A stretch of DNA of 64,000 bases from Actinomycetes bacterium (lineage in GTDB: Bacteria > Actinomycetota > Coriobacteriia > Coriobacteriales > Eggerthellaceae): NCBI GenBank assembly GCA_023394615.1, contig JAEXAI010000006.1, forward strand, positions 1 through 64,000, written 5' to 3'. The notes under the pieces were generated by a model, which was not told the origin of the DNA, did no database searches, and saw nothing but the letters and a program-made list of their open reading frames with translations. Below, piece after piece: positions 16,950 to 25,900 of the stretch. The position numbers and the translations under genes are program-made. Every line of letters begins with the position of its first letter. Within the stretch, counting starts at the first letter, position 1.

Positions 16950-18338
16950 CTACTCGCTTTCGCCAGCATCGTCAGAATGCTTGCTGCTGCCTTTGCGCAA
17001 CAGTGAGCGGATGGGCGGCAAGACGCAAAACGAGAACAGGGCGATAATTGCACCTCCAAGGAAAATGAGCGATGAGGGCGTGAAGCCGTCACCTACCACG
17101 CCGAATCCTATCGAGCCGGACGTAGCGCAGAGCGCCGAGCCAATCCACGGACCTACCAACATGGGAATCAGTACCACCATGAAAATACGTACTCCCTGCA
17201 GCATTCCCACATGCCCCAAAGGCGTGTTGTTGCGAATCTCGGCGCCGAAACAGGCCACGGCACCCAGATAACCGCATAGCATCAGCGCCGAGCCCACGAA
17301 AACCATGATTGCGCCCGTGAACAGGGTGAGCACAACACAGCCGGCAATGAATAGCACCAGCGGAATCACGATTGAGCGCAAAAAACCGCACCGGTCGACA
17401 CGCTTGCCGTAGAAAATGGTGAACACGGCGGCAATCACGATTCCCGGAGCCATAACCAGCACGTAGTTTTCCCCCAACACGTAGGGTAGACGCAGGTAGA
17501 GCACGTAATATGGCATGAAAACCTGCAGCGCTGTAGCAAAAATCAGGTATCCCAGCAGCACCAGATAAAGCATACGGTTCGACGACACGGTGCTTGGGCG
17601 GAAGCCGTAGCGCACGCTCGCCAGATAACCGTTGCGCTCCGTGTGTTCAGGGTTCGAATCCCTCATAAGGAAAACGACCGCCAAACCTACGGCAATCACC
17701 AAGCAGCCAACAATGATGAAGAAAAGCGAGTAATCGTAGGTAACCGTGCCATCTTCGCGCACGATCATCAAAAACATCGCGCCGCCGAACACCGCCAGCA
17801 TCGCCAAAAGCGGCATGGCCGAATTCACGCCTTCCACCTTGCCGCGATTCTGCGGCGTGGTGATGTCGGTAACCCAAGCGTTGAAACACGAATCATTGGC
17901 AAGGCTGCCAAAAAACGTCATGACGCAATCGAAGATGATGGTAAGCGTCACACCGAACGCCATCGCCGCAGCCGTGGTGCCCGCCAAAGAAGCGGATATG
18001 ATCTGCAGATAAGCGAAAACGATAATCGACGCGCCCCACAGGATGGTTCCCACGCCGATGAACACCTTGCGTTTCCCTACATGGTCCGACCAAGCCCCGG
18101 CGAAAATGGTGGTGGCCGTGGCAACCAGCGCCGATGCCGACACCATAAGCGCCACGTCGGAGAGCGATGCACCGAACACGTCTTGGATGAACAGGTTGAA
18201 GAAGTTGTTCTCAAGCGCCCAGGCAACTTGGCCGAAAAAGGAAAGCAGAATGATGAGAAGCCACGCCTTTCGGCTCAATTCCTTCCGGCTTGATTCCGTT
18301 TTAAAGGCGCTCGTCTTCGACGCGGTTTCGGTTTTCAC
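16950..18338 (-). CDS. MFS sugar transporter, probable galactoside importer
   Basis: This is a 462-residue, roughly twelve-helix transporter. The loop after helix 2 (GAWSDHVGKRKVF) is the MFS motif A (GxLSDRxGRR). DSCFNAWVTDITTPQNRGKVEG is typical of sugar:cation symporter-like members. It is the first gene of the minus-strand operon leading to GH2, galK and galT, so import of a galactoside is the likely job. The start is GTG with only a weak ribosome site. The C-terminus is Ser/Lys/Asp-rich and cytosolic. The ion coupled and the sugar cannot be told from sequence. Confidence 0.87.
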   Translation of the reverse strand: MKTETASKTSAFKTESSRKELSRKAWLLIILLSFFGQVAWALENNFFNLFIQDVFGASLSDVALMVSASALVATATTIFAGAWSDHVGKRKVFIGVGTILWGASIIVFAYLQIISASLAGTTAAAMAFGVTLTIIFDCVMTFFGSLANDSCFNAWVTDITTPQNRGKVEGVNSAMPLLAMLAVFGGAMFLMIVREDGTVTYDYSLFFIIVGCLVIAVGLAVVFLMRDSNPEHTERNGYLASVRYGFRPSTVSSNRMLYLVLLGYLIFATALQVFMPYYVLYLRLPYVLGENYVLVMAPGIVIAAVFTIFYGKRVDRCGFLRSIVIPLVLFIAGCVVLTLFTGAIMVFVGSALMLCGYLGAVACFGAEIRNNTPLGHVGMLQGVRIFMVVLIPMLVGPWIGSALCATSGSIGFGVVGDGFTPSSLIFLGGAIIALFSFCVLPPIRSLLRKGSSKHSDDAGESE

Positions 18339-18415
18339 AGTTGCATCCGTTCTCTTGGAAATGCACGTAGCTCTATCCTATAAGAAAACGCATCACAATG
18401 CACGCACGCCAACGC

Positions 18416-18482
18416 GTGTCAGTAGGACGGGTCGTTTGACACGTTTTTCGGAAACATGTCAGTAGGACGGGTCGTTTGACAC
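18416..18482. repeat. Two REP-type copies upstream of the galactoside operon
   Basis: Two 27-nt copies (18416-18442 and 18456-18482) start GTGTCAGTAGGAC or ATGTCAGTAGGAC and end GTTTGACAC. They lie just after the 3' end of the 7-TM gene. Confidence 0.85.
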
Positions 18483-18483
18483 G

Positions 18484-19230
18484 TCAATACACGCTTGAGG
18501 AACTGCGTTCGAGCGCAGCCTCTTCCTTCTTCATATGGCGGTAGCGCACGATGGAGATAACACCCACAACGCAGGCGCACCCTCCGAAAAAGAAGGTGTA
18601 GACGTTGCCCAACGCCGGATCCATCGCCGGCATCGCGAAGAACCACCACGCCACCTGCGCCACCAATACCGACCACAGACTCCATTGGGATATGCCCGCC
18701 GTCGAGCCGCGATCTTTCAAAAGCATGGGCACGAACAGCGTGCAGAAAACCACCGTAGTACCAATCATAATCTGCACCAGCGGGTCGTCAATCGCGCTCC
18801 AAAGCCAGTAGTAGCAGGCGATGAACACCACTTGCGCGCCAACGTACATCAGCACCGCTTGGCTGTGGCTTTTCGCGCGGGGGAATATCTCGCCTAAGTC
18901 CCATTTGTATGCTTGCCAGTGAGTGATAAGCTCGGCCACAAACCAAGCTACCATGCCGACCCAGATTATGTGCGTGAACCAATGGTTCGTCTGCAGCCCG
19001 GGCGTCCACCAATAGGGAAATCCCAGGAACACGAACAGGAAGTCGTTGGACATATTCCACATATTGGTCTGCCAAGGCATACCGCAATGCTTTTCCTTGA
19101 AGCCCCTTATTATGGCTGCGATGTAATAGATCACGAAACACGCCATTGTTATCGCATAACCGGCGAGCAACACCGGATTGAATGCGTCGAAATTGCCCAG
19201 CACCACATCGATAGAATATCCCATCCCCAT
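18484..19230 (-). CDS. Seven-helix membrane protein of unknown function
   Basis: This is a 248-residue protein with about seven hydrophobic helices and a short basic/acidic tail. The segment CGMPWQTNMWNMSNDFLFVF after helix 2 recalls a conserved N...(S/W)...F pattern in PaxB-type terpene-cyclase-like membrane proteins. I cannot confirm that family and no function is assigned. The ATG has a strong AGGAGG site. It is transcribed divergently from a TetR regulator, and two identical-core palindromes lie in the shared spacer, so repression by that TetR is likely. Confidence 0.75.
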   Translation of the reverse strand: MGMGYSIDVVLGNFDAFNPVLLAGYAITMACFVIYYIAAIIRGFKEKHCGMPWQTNMWNMSNDFLFVFLGFPYWWTPGLQTNHWFTHIIWVGMVAWFVAELITHWQAYKWDLGEIFPRAKSHSQAVLMYVGAQVVFIACYYWLWSAIDDPLVQIMIGTTVVFCTLFVPMLLKDRGSTAGISQWSLWSVLVAQVAWWFFAMPAMDPALGNVYTFFFGGCACVVGVISIVRYRHMKKEEAALERSSSSVY

Positions 19231-19249
19231 TTCGTGCCCCTCCTTTTGT

Positions 19250-19291
19250 TATACATGTATATTTATATAAGCTGTATTATACATGTATAAT
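19250..19291. promoter_or_regulatory. Twin palindromic operator between the 7-TM and tetR genes
   Basis: TATACATGTATA (19250-19261) and ATTATACATGTATAAT (19276-19291) are perfect palindromes with the same core. Their centres are 28 bp apart in the divergent spacer. They are the obvious binding sites for the TetR protein. Confidence 0.65.
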
Positions 19292-19426
19292 GAATAAGCG
19301 CAAGATGTCCCGCTACTTAAACATGCGCGCAAAGCCACGGCAATACGAAAGCACACGCAGACTCAGCAGCGCGAAAGCATCGGCAACAGCACTCACTGAA
19401 GCGACAACGAAACCGGAAGGACGGAC

Positions 19427-20104
19427 ATGGCACGACCCAGAAACGAAGAGGCGGAAGCTGATATCAGGGCCGCCGCATTCGCACAGTTGCTAAGCAGCGG
19501 ATATGCGAAAGTCTCCTACCAGAAAGTTTCCGACGCCACCGGATACTCGCGCGCGTTCGTTCAGCATTATTTTCCGAAGAAGGAAAGCTTTCTGACTGGC
19601 TTGCTGGAATCACTGCTGCATGAATGCGATGCGTGCGTCGCCGACCTGCGCGATGTGGCTAACATTAATGTGTCCATGCTCCTTTCGGGGCAGCTCTATT
19701 TTTCTTTTCTGGCCGATGCACGTCATAGGGTGCTAGCACTGGACATGCTCGAAAGCAGGCGGCTCACGGAACTCGCAATCGATTTCAACGAACGCTACGA
19801 AGCAGACAGAACAAATGCGACAAGCGCGCAGCGCACGGCGGCACTGGATGGATTGGTGCGCATCATCGGCGGCTCATACGAGCTCCTCTTCCACAAACTG
19901 AACGCCGGACTTCCCTTCGACCCCCTGACGGAATCCCTGTATATCGTGCAAGGATATATGCGATTGGCGGATATTTCCGACGATTCTTTCGACGCTGTCC
20001 GCGCTGCTGCCACCTTAAGCAAGAAGGAAGTTACGTATTCCATCGAGACTATTCGCAAAAATCTGCTTGACTCTCCCGCTACAGGAGCCAGCAAGATGAA
20101 CTAG
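19427..20104 (+). CDS. TetR-family transcriptional regulator
   Basis: The 225-residue product begins with a TetR helix-turn-helix: IRAAAFAQLLSSGYAKVSYQ, then the VSDATGYSRAFVQHYFPKKESFL segment. A ligand/dimer domain follows that I cannot assign. The start is ATG 19427 with GGAAGGA upstream; an earlier frame from 19290 lies in the operator region and is not used. It is divergent from the 7-TM gene and probably controls it through the twin palindromes. Confidence 0.88.
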   Translation: MARPRNEEAEADIRAAAFAQLLSSGYAKVSYQKVSDATGYSRAFVQHYFPKKESFLTGLLESLLHECDACVADLRDVANINVSMLLSGQLYFSFLADARHRVLALDMLESRRLTELAIDFNERYEADRTNATSAQRTAALDGLVRIIGGSYELLFHKLNAGLPFDPLTESLYIVQGYMRLADISDDSFDAVRAAATLSKKEVTYSIETIRKNLLDSPATGASKMN

Positions 20105-20118
20105 CCGGGAAAGCACGG

Positions 20119-20222
20119 CGTGTCAGTAGCGTGTCAGGGCGTGTCAGTAGGACGTGTCGTTTGACACGTTTTTGGACGTGTCAGTAGGACGGGGCGTGTC
20201 AGTAGGACGTGTCGTTTGACAC
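20119..20222. repeat. Cluster of REP-type copies after tetR
   Basis: Two full 27-nt copies (20141-20167 and 20196-20222) share the variant centre GGACGTGTCG. They are interleaved with truncated copies starting at about 20119, 20131 and 20178. The pattern suggests local duplication of a roughly 55-bp unit that includes TTTTTGG. Confidence 0.85.
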
Positions 20223-20310
20223 GTTTTTGGCGAGGGCACCGATGTGCCTAGGCACAACAAGGCGCTGAGGCGTTCGATACGTTTTCGCACCACACTGGAA
20301 AGGAGAGGCA

Positions 20311-21123
20311 ATGCTACGCATCGGCGAATTCTCGAAAATGGGCATGACAACGGTCAAAACCCTTCGCTACTACGATGAGATCGGGCTTCTGCGCCCCAGA
20401 CAAGTCGACGATTTCACGGGATACCGCTTCTACGAAACCGACCAACTGTTCCAACTACATCGGATCCAAGCGCTGCGGCAGGCTGGACTTTCCATCAGCG
20501 AGATAGAGCGCATCGCATCCGGAGGCGATACCACAACCATCCTGCGCCAGCGCGCCGAAGAGCTCGAAGACGAAATCGTCAGCAAGCGCAGCCAGCTTTC
20601 CCGAATCCAATTCATTTTGCAAGGAAAACAGGAGGAACTGCTCATGTCTTATTCAGCAACCATCAAAGAACTACCCGCAGCCATCGTCTATTCCAAAGAG
20701 CTCACCATGCCGAATTATCAGGCGTACTTTACGCTCATCCCAGCTCTGGGCCAGCAGGTGATGCAGGCGTATCCCGATTTGCAGTGTGCAAAACCCGAGT
20801 ACTGCTACACCGTAAACCTAGATCATGGCTACAAGGAATTCGACAACCATATCGAGTATTGCGAAGCAGTAACGGAAAAGAAGCCTGATTTCGACGGTAT
20901 CGTTTTCAAAGATGTGCCCGCGACTACCGTGGCCTCAGTGATGCACAAAGGCCCATATGAGGAATTGACCAGCGCATATGCTTTCGTCTTCAAATGGATT
21001 GAAGAAAACGGTTATCAGATGACCGACATGCCGCGCACCAGTTACATCGACGGAATCTGGAACAAAGACTCCGAAGATGAGTGGCTCACAGAAGTTCAGG
21101 TGCCCGTCGCCAGATTGCAGTAG
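20311..21123 (+). CDS. MerR-family regulator with GyrI-like effector domain
   Basis: The 270-residue product begins with a MerR winged helix (LRIGEFSKMGMTTVKTLRYY). A coiled-coil dimer helix spans about residues 75-110, and a GyrI/BmrR-type ligand domain ends in WLTEVQVPV. Such regulators sense lipophilic drugs or other small cations and activate efflux or stress genes. GGAAAGGAG precedes the ATG. No obvious target gene lies beside it; a REP follows the stop directly. Confidence 0.9.
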   Translation: MLRIGEFSKMGMTTVKTLRYYDEIGLLRPRQVDDFTGYRFYETDQLFQLHRIQALRQAGLSISEIERIASGGDTTTILRQRAEELEDEIVSKRSQLSRIQFILQGKQEELLMSYSATIKELPAAIVYSKELTMPNYQAYFTLIPALGQQVMQAYPDLQCAKPEYCYTVNLDHGYKEFDNHIEYCEAVTEKKPDFDGIVFKDVPATTVASVMHKGPYEELTSAYAFVFKWIEENGYQMTDMPRTSYIDGIWNKDSEDEWLTEVQVPVARLQ

Positions 21124-21124
21124 C

Positions 21125-21151
21125 GTGTCAGTAGGACGGGTCGTTTGACAC
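21125..21151. repeat. REP-type copy after merR
   Basis: A consensus 27-nt copy begins two bases after the stop codon of the MerR gene. Confidence 0.85.
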
Positions 21152-21171
21152 GTCAAAGAGCCGGGCACGGA

Positions 21172-21207
21172 TGTCAAATGGCTCGACAACGATTGAGCCA
21201 TTTGACA
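21172..21207 (+). terminator. Strong hairpin, probable merR terminator
   Basis: TGTCAAATGGCTC pairs perfectly with GAGCCATTTGACA across a ten-base loop. There is no T tract, so it may instead be a transcript-end stabiliser. Its outer TGTCAAA/TTTGACA matches the REP ends and may be derived from one. Confidence 0.5.
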
Positions 21208-21290
21208 ATCACCGCACTTGACACATCTTCTTAGTGCGCACGGCTTCGGCTTTTCCTTGTGTTCTCCCCTATATCATGGCTCACTATTTA

Positions 21291-21623
21291 TCAACGCACA
21301 GAGTCGTCGAACCTGTTCAAAGGATTCTGCCGCTGGTCTTCAATGAAATACACATTCACTTGTTGCGCTTTCTCGTCCAGAGTATAGTAAATTCCGTAAT
21401 GCCCCGCATAAACTACTCTAACCTCGAATGGCGGCGTTGCCGCCTCGTAGAGCGGGTCATATATTCGACCGATATATGGAGCGGTATCAAGCACGTCAAG
21501 CATGCCGTTCACGCTTGCAAGATCTGCCTGCGAGCTTATTGCACGATATGCTTGGACCGCCTCGTAAATAAGAGCGACGTTATAACAACGCTCTTCTTGG
21601 CATTGATCTTCCCCTTCATTCAC
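21291..21623 (-). CDS. RelE/ParE-type toxin
   Basis: This is a 110-residue protein with the RelE/ParE outline: a helical N-terminus (ALIYEAVQAYRAIS), a central PYIGRIYDPLYE segment, then VRVVYAGHYGIYYTLDEKAQ strands and VNVYFIEDQRQNP. It is encoded downstream of, and overlapping by 8 bases, a YefM-type antitoxin, the usual order for this class. Relatives cut mRNA on the ribosome or poison gyrase; which applies is not visible. The first 25 or so residues are less conserved in look, and the true start could be slightly downstream. Confidence 0.8.
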   Translation of the reverse strand: MNEGEDQCQEERCYNVALIYEAVQAYRAISSQADLASVNGMLDVLDTAPYIGRIYDPLYEAATPPFEVRVVYAGHYGIYYTLDEKAQQVNVYFIEDQRQNPLNRFDDSVR

Positions 21624-21894
21624 CCGCGCACTCTTTTCTTACCTCGGAAAAAGGTGTGAGACGACCCGCCTGCACATCTTCATGCCCGCGCATAAGCGCT
21701 TGATAGGCGCGCATCTCGCGCTCGAATATCCGATGTTGAATATCCACCTGCTCCTCATAGGCCTGAGCATCCATAACGACAAGGCTCGATTCGCCGTTTC
21801 TGGTAATGTAGACAGGCTCTTTCGTCTTTTGGCAAATATCGTAAATGGAACCGATGTTTCGTTGAAGGTCGGATGCCGGCTTGATTATGGGCAT
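21616..21894 (-). CDS. YefM/Phd-family antitoxin
   Basis: This is a 92-residue protein. The Phd/YefM fold is recognisable from IKPASDLQRNIGSIYDICQK, then EPVYITRNGESSLVVMDAQAYE. The C-terminal half is a charged helix that should wrap the toxin. The N-terminal half binds the operon's own operator. The upstream region is AT-rich: a minus-strand TATAAT lies at 21922-21927 and a perfect AGAATATTCT palindrome at 21961-21970, plausible parts of an autoregulated promoter. Confidence 0.86.
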   Translation of the reverse strand: MPIIKPASDLQRNIGSIYDICQKTKEPVYITRNGESSLVVMDAQAYEEQVDIQHRIFEREMRAYQALMRGHEDVQAGRLTPFSEVRKECAGE

Positions 21895-21985
21895 AAGATA
21901 TCCTTTCGCTCAAGTGAGACGATTATATCATTTATCATAATATTTTCTGAATACTTGACTAGAATATTCTGAACGCATGTCACAT

Positions 21986-22012
21986 GTGACAGTGGGACGT
22001 GTCAATCGTCAC
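21986..22012. repeat. Variant REP upstream of the RAYT gene
   Basis: This 27-nt variant starts GTGACAGTGGGACGTGT and ends GTCAC. It is the inverted partner of the copy at 23003-23029 and differs from the main family. Confidence 0.75.
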
Positions 22013-22136
22013 GTTTTTCCGCCTGCTCAGCCTAATCCTCAGACAGAAATGCCCAATGTGAAATGCGGTCGTTGACACGCTTCCGAATCTCATTTAGCCT
22101 TGAGCCAAGATGGGGAAGGATTTAGGGGGGAGCATT

Positions 22137-22874
22137 ATGCCTCGAACCACAAGGCAGCCAAGCGAAAGCGGCTGTTATCACATCATGTTGCGCGGCATTG
22201 GCCGACAGCTCCTTTTCGAGGACACGAACGAGCGCCGCATGTTCCTGGACATCGCCAAGCACTATTGCGACGACCACAGCGTTACGATTCTGGCTTGGTG
22301 TCTTATGGGAAATCATGCCCACCTGCTGTTAAGGGACCCCGATGGAGTGCCAAGCGACACTATGAAGCTCATCGAGCAGTCGTTCGCGCAAAGGCACAAC
22401 AGAGCAGCGGGCCATGTGGGGCACGTTTTCGAAAACCGTTTCAAATGCAAGCCCATTGAAACCGACGAGCAGCTGCTTGCATGCGTGCGCTACATCCATA
22501 ACAATCCCCAAAAGGCAGGCTTTTGCGCGGCCTCAGACTACCCTTGGAGCAGCTATTGTGAATATGTAGGCGCACCGCAAATAACGGACACGCAGTTCGT
22601 GCTGGGAATTCTAGGCGGCGTCGATGAGTTTGAAGATTTCAGCGCCTGCGAAGACGATGCTTACGCAGAACCCGAAGATCGCACACGCATCACCGATGAG
22701 GAAGCGCGCGAGCGAATGAAAGATGTGCTAAGCGATATCGAAATCGAGGCGCTCTCCCATGGAACGCGGGCCACACGCGACGAATCTCTGCGTAAGTTGA
22801 AGCAGGCAGATCTATCCGTCAGGCAAATCGAGCGGCTGACGGGCATCGGCCGCTCGATAGTCCACCACGCATAA
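22137..22874 (+). CDS. REP-associated tyrosine transposase (RAYT, Y1_Tnp family)
   Basis: RAYTs are single-strand HUH-type enzymes thought to bind and spread REP palindromes. The 245-residue product has SGCYHIMLRGIGRQLLF, then CLMGNHAHLLL (HUH motif H60-A-H62), and VRYIHNNPQKAG with the candidate catalytic Y119. The C-terminal 70 residues form a charged helix-turn-helix extension ending in a SVRQIERLTGIGRSIV segment. The start is ATG 22137 with GGGGGGAG upstream; an in-frame ATG at 22110 lacks a good site. The gene is flanked by an inverted pair of variant REPs, and many copies of a related 27-nt palindrome occur in the window. Confidence 0.9.
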   Translation: MPRTTRQPSESGCYHIMLRGIGRQLLFEDTNERRMFLDIAKHYCDDHSVTILAWCLMGNHAHLLLRDPDGVPSDTMKLIEQSFAQRHNRAAGHVGHVFENRFKCKPIETDEQLLACVRYIHNNPQKAGFCAASDYPWSSYCEYVGAPQITDTQFVLGILGGVDEFEDFSACEDDAYAEPEDRTRITDEEARERMKDVLSDIEIEALSHGTRATRDESLRKLKQADLSVRQIERLTGIGRSIVHHA

Positions 22875-22969
22875 GCGCAGCTTGCTGGCCCAGAGGCCAA
22901 GCGGGAAGACATGATGACGCTTGCCCGCTTGCCCGCTTAGCCGCTTGGCCGCTTGATTCCGCCTGCGCA

Positions 22970-25900
22970 TTACTTCCTCTTGCGCGCGGAATTCGCAAAA
23001 ACGTGACACTTTACACGTCCCACTGTCACGCCCGCAAGCAAGAGGACGAGCAGGGGCAAGAACGGGACAATCGGGTCGCCCGTGGGTGACGTCGCCCGAG
23101 CCTTCGTGGCGGTCTTCATGCTAGCCTTCGTGGCACCACCCGCCGCAGCATCTTCCGTTCCGGCAGCTGCCAAACCGTTGTCCACCGAACCGCCATCTGG
23201 TGTGGTCGGCCCTACTGCTTCTGCACGATACACTATGTCGAACTGGGACAACGCACTCGCCTGCACAGATACCATGTTCGCAGACGTCACCACTGCCGAC
23301 ACGACCTGCGCGCTTCCATCCACGCCCGTAAACGCAACAGAAACGCTCTTGCCCGCATAACCTGCGGCAACCGGCAAGTCCAGGGCAATCCCCGATGGCG
23401 GCTGAACCTTGGCGAACGGAACGCCTGCGCGCATAAGCCATAAAGCCACGTCATACGAGCCCACCAGTGCATCCCCTGCCCCAATCGTCACTTTGGGAGC
23501 AGCCGACGTAGCGGCAGCCACCAGTACCAAATTCGACGGCACATCGCTGGCGCGCACGCCCGTGGCCTTGTCGGTAAGCGTTTGCAGCTTGCCCGCACCG
23601 TACACGCCCACGACCACCGATCCGCTCTTGGTCGCATCCAGCTTCGAGGTGCCCATGATAGTGGCAAAGCCATCGCCCACTGCAGTCACTTTGCCCAACG
23701 CATTCACTGTGGCCACCGCAGGATCGCTGGATGTCCATTCCACTTCCGTTGCGGAAGCAACAGGGTCAAACGTCGCGCTGGCCTGCGCGGTCTCACCCGC
23801 CGCAAGCGCCGTCCGATCAATCGAAACACCAAGCGAGGATATGGCTGCCTTTGTCTGCACCTTGGCATCATAGTCTGCCTGCGCAGCAGCGACCGCGTCT
23901 TTCGCGGCATCGAGTTCCGCCTGCGTGGCTGCCGCATTGGCATCCACGGCCTTCGCGGCCGCCACAGCTTCATCCAGCGCCGTCTTCGCAGCAGCTCCAA
24001 CGAACTTCTGGCCTGCAGAAACATCTAATCCTGTCTCGCTTTCCAAAACACCCTGCGAAGCCGCTTCGGCCGCCGCAATCGCAGCTTTCAACGCCGTGCG
24101 GTCAACACCACCAGTCACGTCCACGTCTTTTGTTGTCGCCGCCGCTGCCATCACCACGCCTGCATAGCTGGTTGCCGTGCCCGACACCTTCACGTTCGCC
24201 CGACTTGTATTCAAGCCCGGCACATATACGGCAAACTGACTGGCCAGCGTCTTCCCGCCGCACTTCGGCGTATTCGCAGGGCTTACTTCGGCATTCAACG
24301 GAACGATGGTGGCAGGATCCACCGCCTGCCCATTCACCGTTATGCGCAGGTTGCCGGAATCGGATGCCTGCACGTACTTGCTCAGCTCGACCACCACAGT
24401 GCCACCGGCAGATGACGCATCGGGAGTCTTGCCCGCTGCGGCAAGCACCGCATCGCTTGCGCCCACGCTGGCCGTGACCGTTTGCACAACGGGCACATCG
24501 TAGTTGGTCAAACCGATATTCACTGCCAATTGCGGCGGCATCACAGGCAGCCAATTGTAGTTGGCACCCTTGACCACGGCCGCAGGATCATCGTTGCTGG
24601 TATTGGATTCATACCCGGTCAATTCGGCTTTCACGAACCATAGGCCATCGGGCACGAACCACTGGTAGAAGCCCACGCTGTTCGTGACCTGCGCATTTTC
24701 TCCCTGCACGCTTGGATCGGTCTCGTACATGGTCAACGCATCGTTTGCCACAGTCGCATTCTTGGGAATCAGCACGCCGCTTTCGGTCTTCGTCTCAACC
24801 AGCGAGCCGTCTTCTTTATTGTATTTCGGCACATACGCCACATTTTCCCCATTGTTGCCAGTATAGAGCGTCACCGTGGCACCCTGCACGGTGTTCGAGA
24901 GCACGCCTTCGTAGATTACACCCGAAGGATCCCTGTACGGATAAGCCAAGTTCGTATCGCGGTTGCTTGTGTAATACCAGCAGTTGTTGTCTATGAGCGC
25001 CTTGGCCCAGGGGTTCTCCTTTACGATATCGGGATGGGTTCGCGCCAGATCGGCATAATAGCGAACCATCCATTCGGTCTTCTGCTGCCAAGCCGCATAG
25101 CGCGCCTCCAGCTTTGCGCTGCGAGCATCCAAGTTGCCGCCGATAATCGTATTGGCCACAAAGTTGCCCACATCAAGGTATTTCGAGTTCTTTTCCAGCC
25201 ATGCGCAGCATTTGAACGTCGACGTGGCTGCTTGCGCGCTCTTCGCCAACTTGCCCGCAAGCCCCAGACCCCCAAGATAGCCCAGGCAGTTGATGCTTGT
25301 AGATATCAGATACGTGGGAATTTTCTTGCTCGTGAGCCTTGTCGATTCCAGAGTAATCGCCCAACGCTCGGTTGACAGGTTGTTCATACTTATTACATCA
25401 GCGCTCGTGATGCCCTTGCATGCGTGCCAGTAATTACCAATAATCGCATCCACGCAAGCGGTCGGGTTATCGAGCGAGTCACGCATATTCTCGGCATCGA
25501 TTTCACCCTTGAAGAAGTCATATCCGGAATACAGTTCGCCTATGATGGGCAGGGACTTACCAGCCAACTTGGACTCACCGCCCCATTTTTTCAATCCGGC
25601 TAGAGCCTTCTTGCTTTTAGCCGCGTCCTGCGCGCTTTCTTTAATACACTTGTTCACGTTGTTTATGGCTTCCTGGGACTCCTTGCCTGCGGCCTTTTTC
25701 AAGATGTCCCGTCCGAGCTCCTGCGCCGCCTCAGATGCGCCTATCTTTCTCTTAAGATTATCAATGGCCTCCAGGTATTTGTCGTATCCGGACGACACAA
25801 GACCAAGCCACATACCACCGATAGACGTATCGCCCGGCTGCCACGCAGAGGTGTTGCTGTCGGCACCAACGGTCGAAGTCGATGCGCCGCCGCTCGCCTG

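Noticed and set aside
18416..21151. Repeat cluster as a CRISPR array
   Set aside because: The 27-nt units are palindromic, irregularly spaced, in both orientations and scattered after genes; there are no cas genes.
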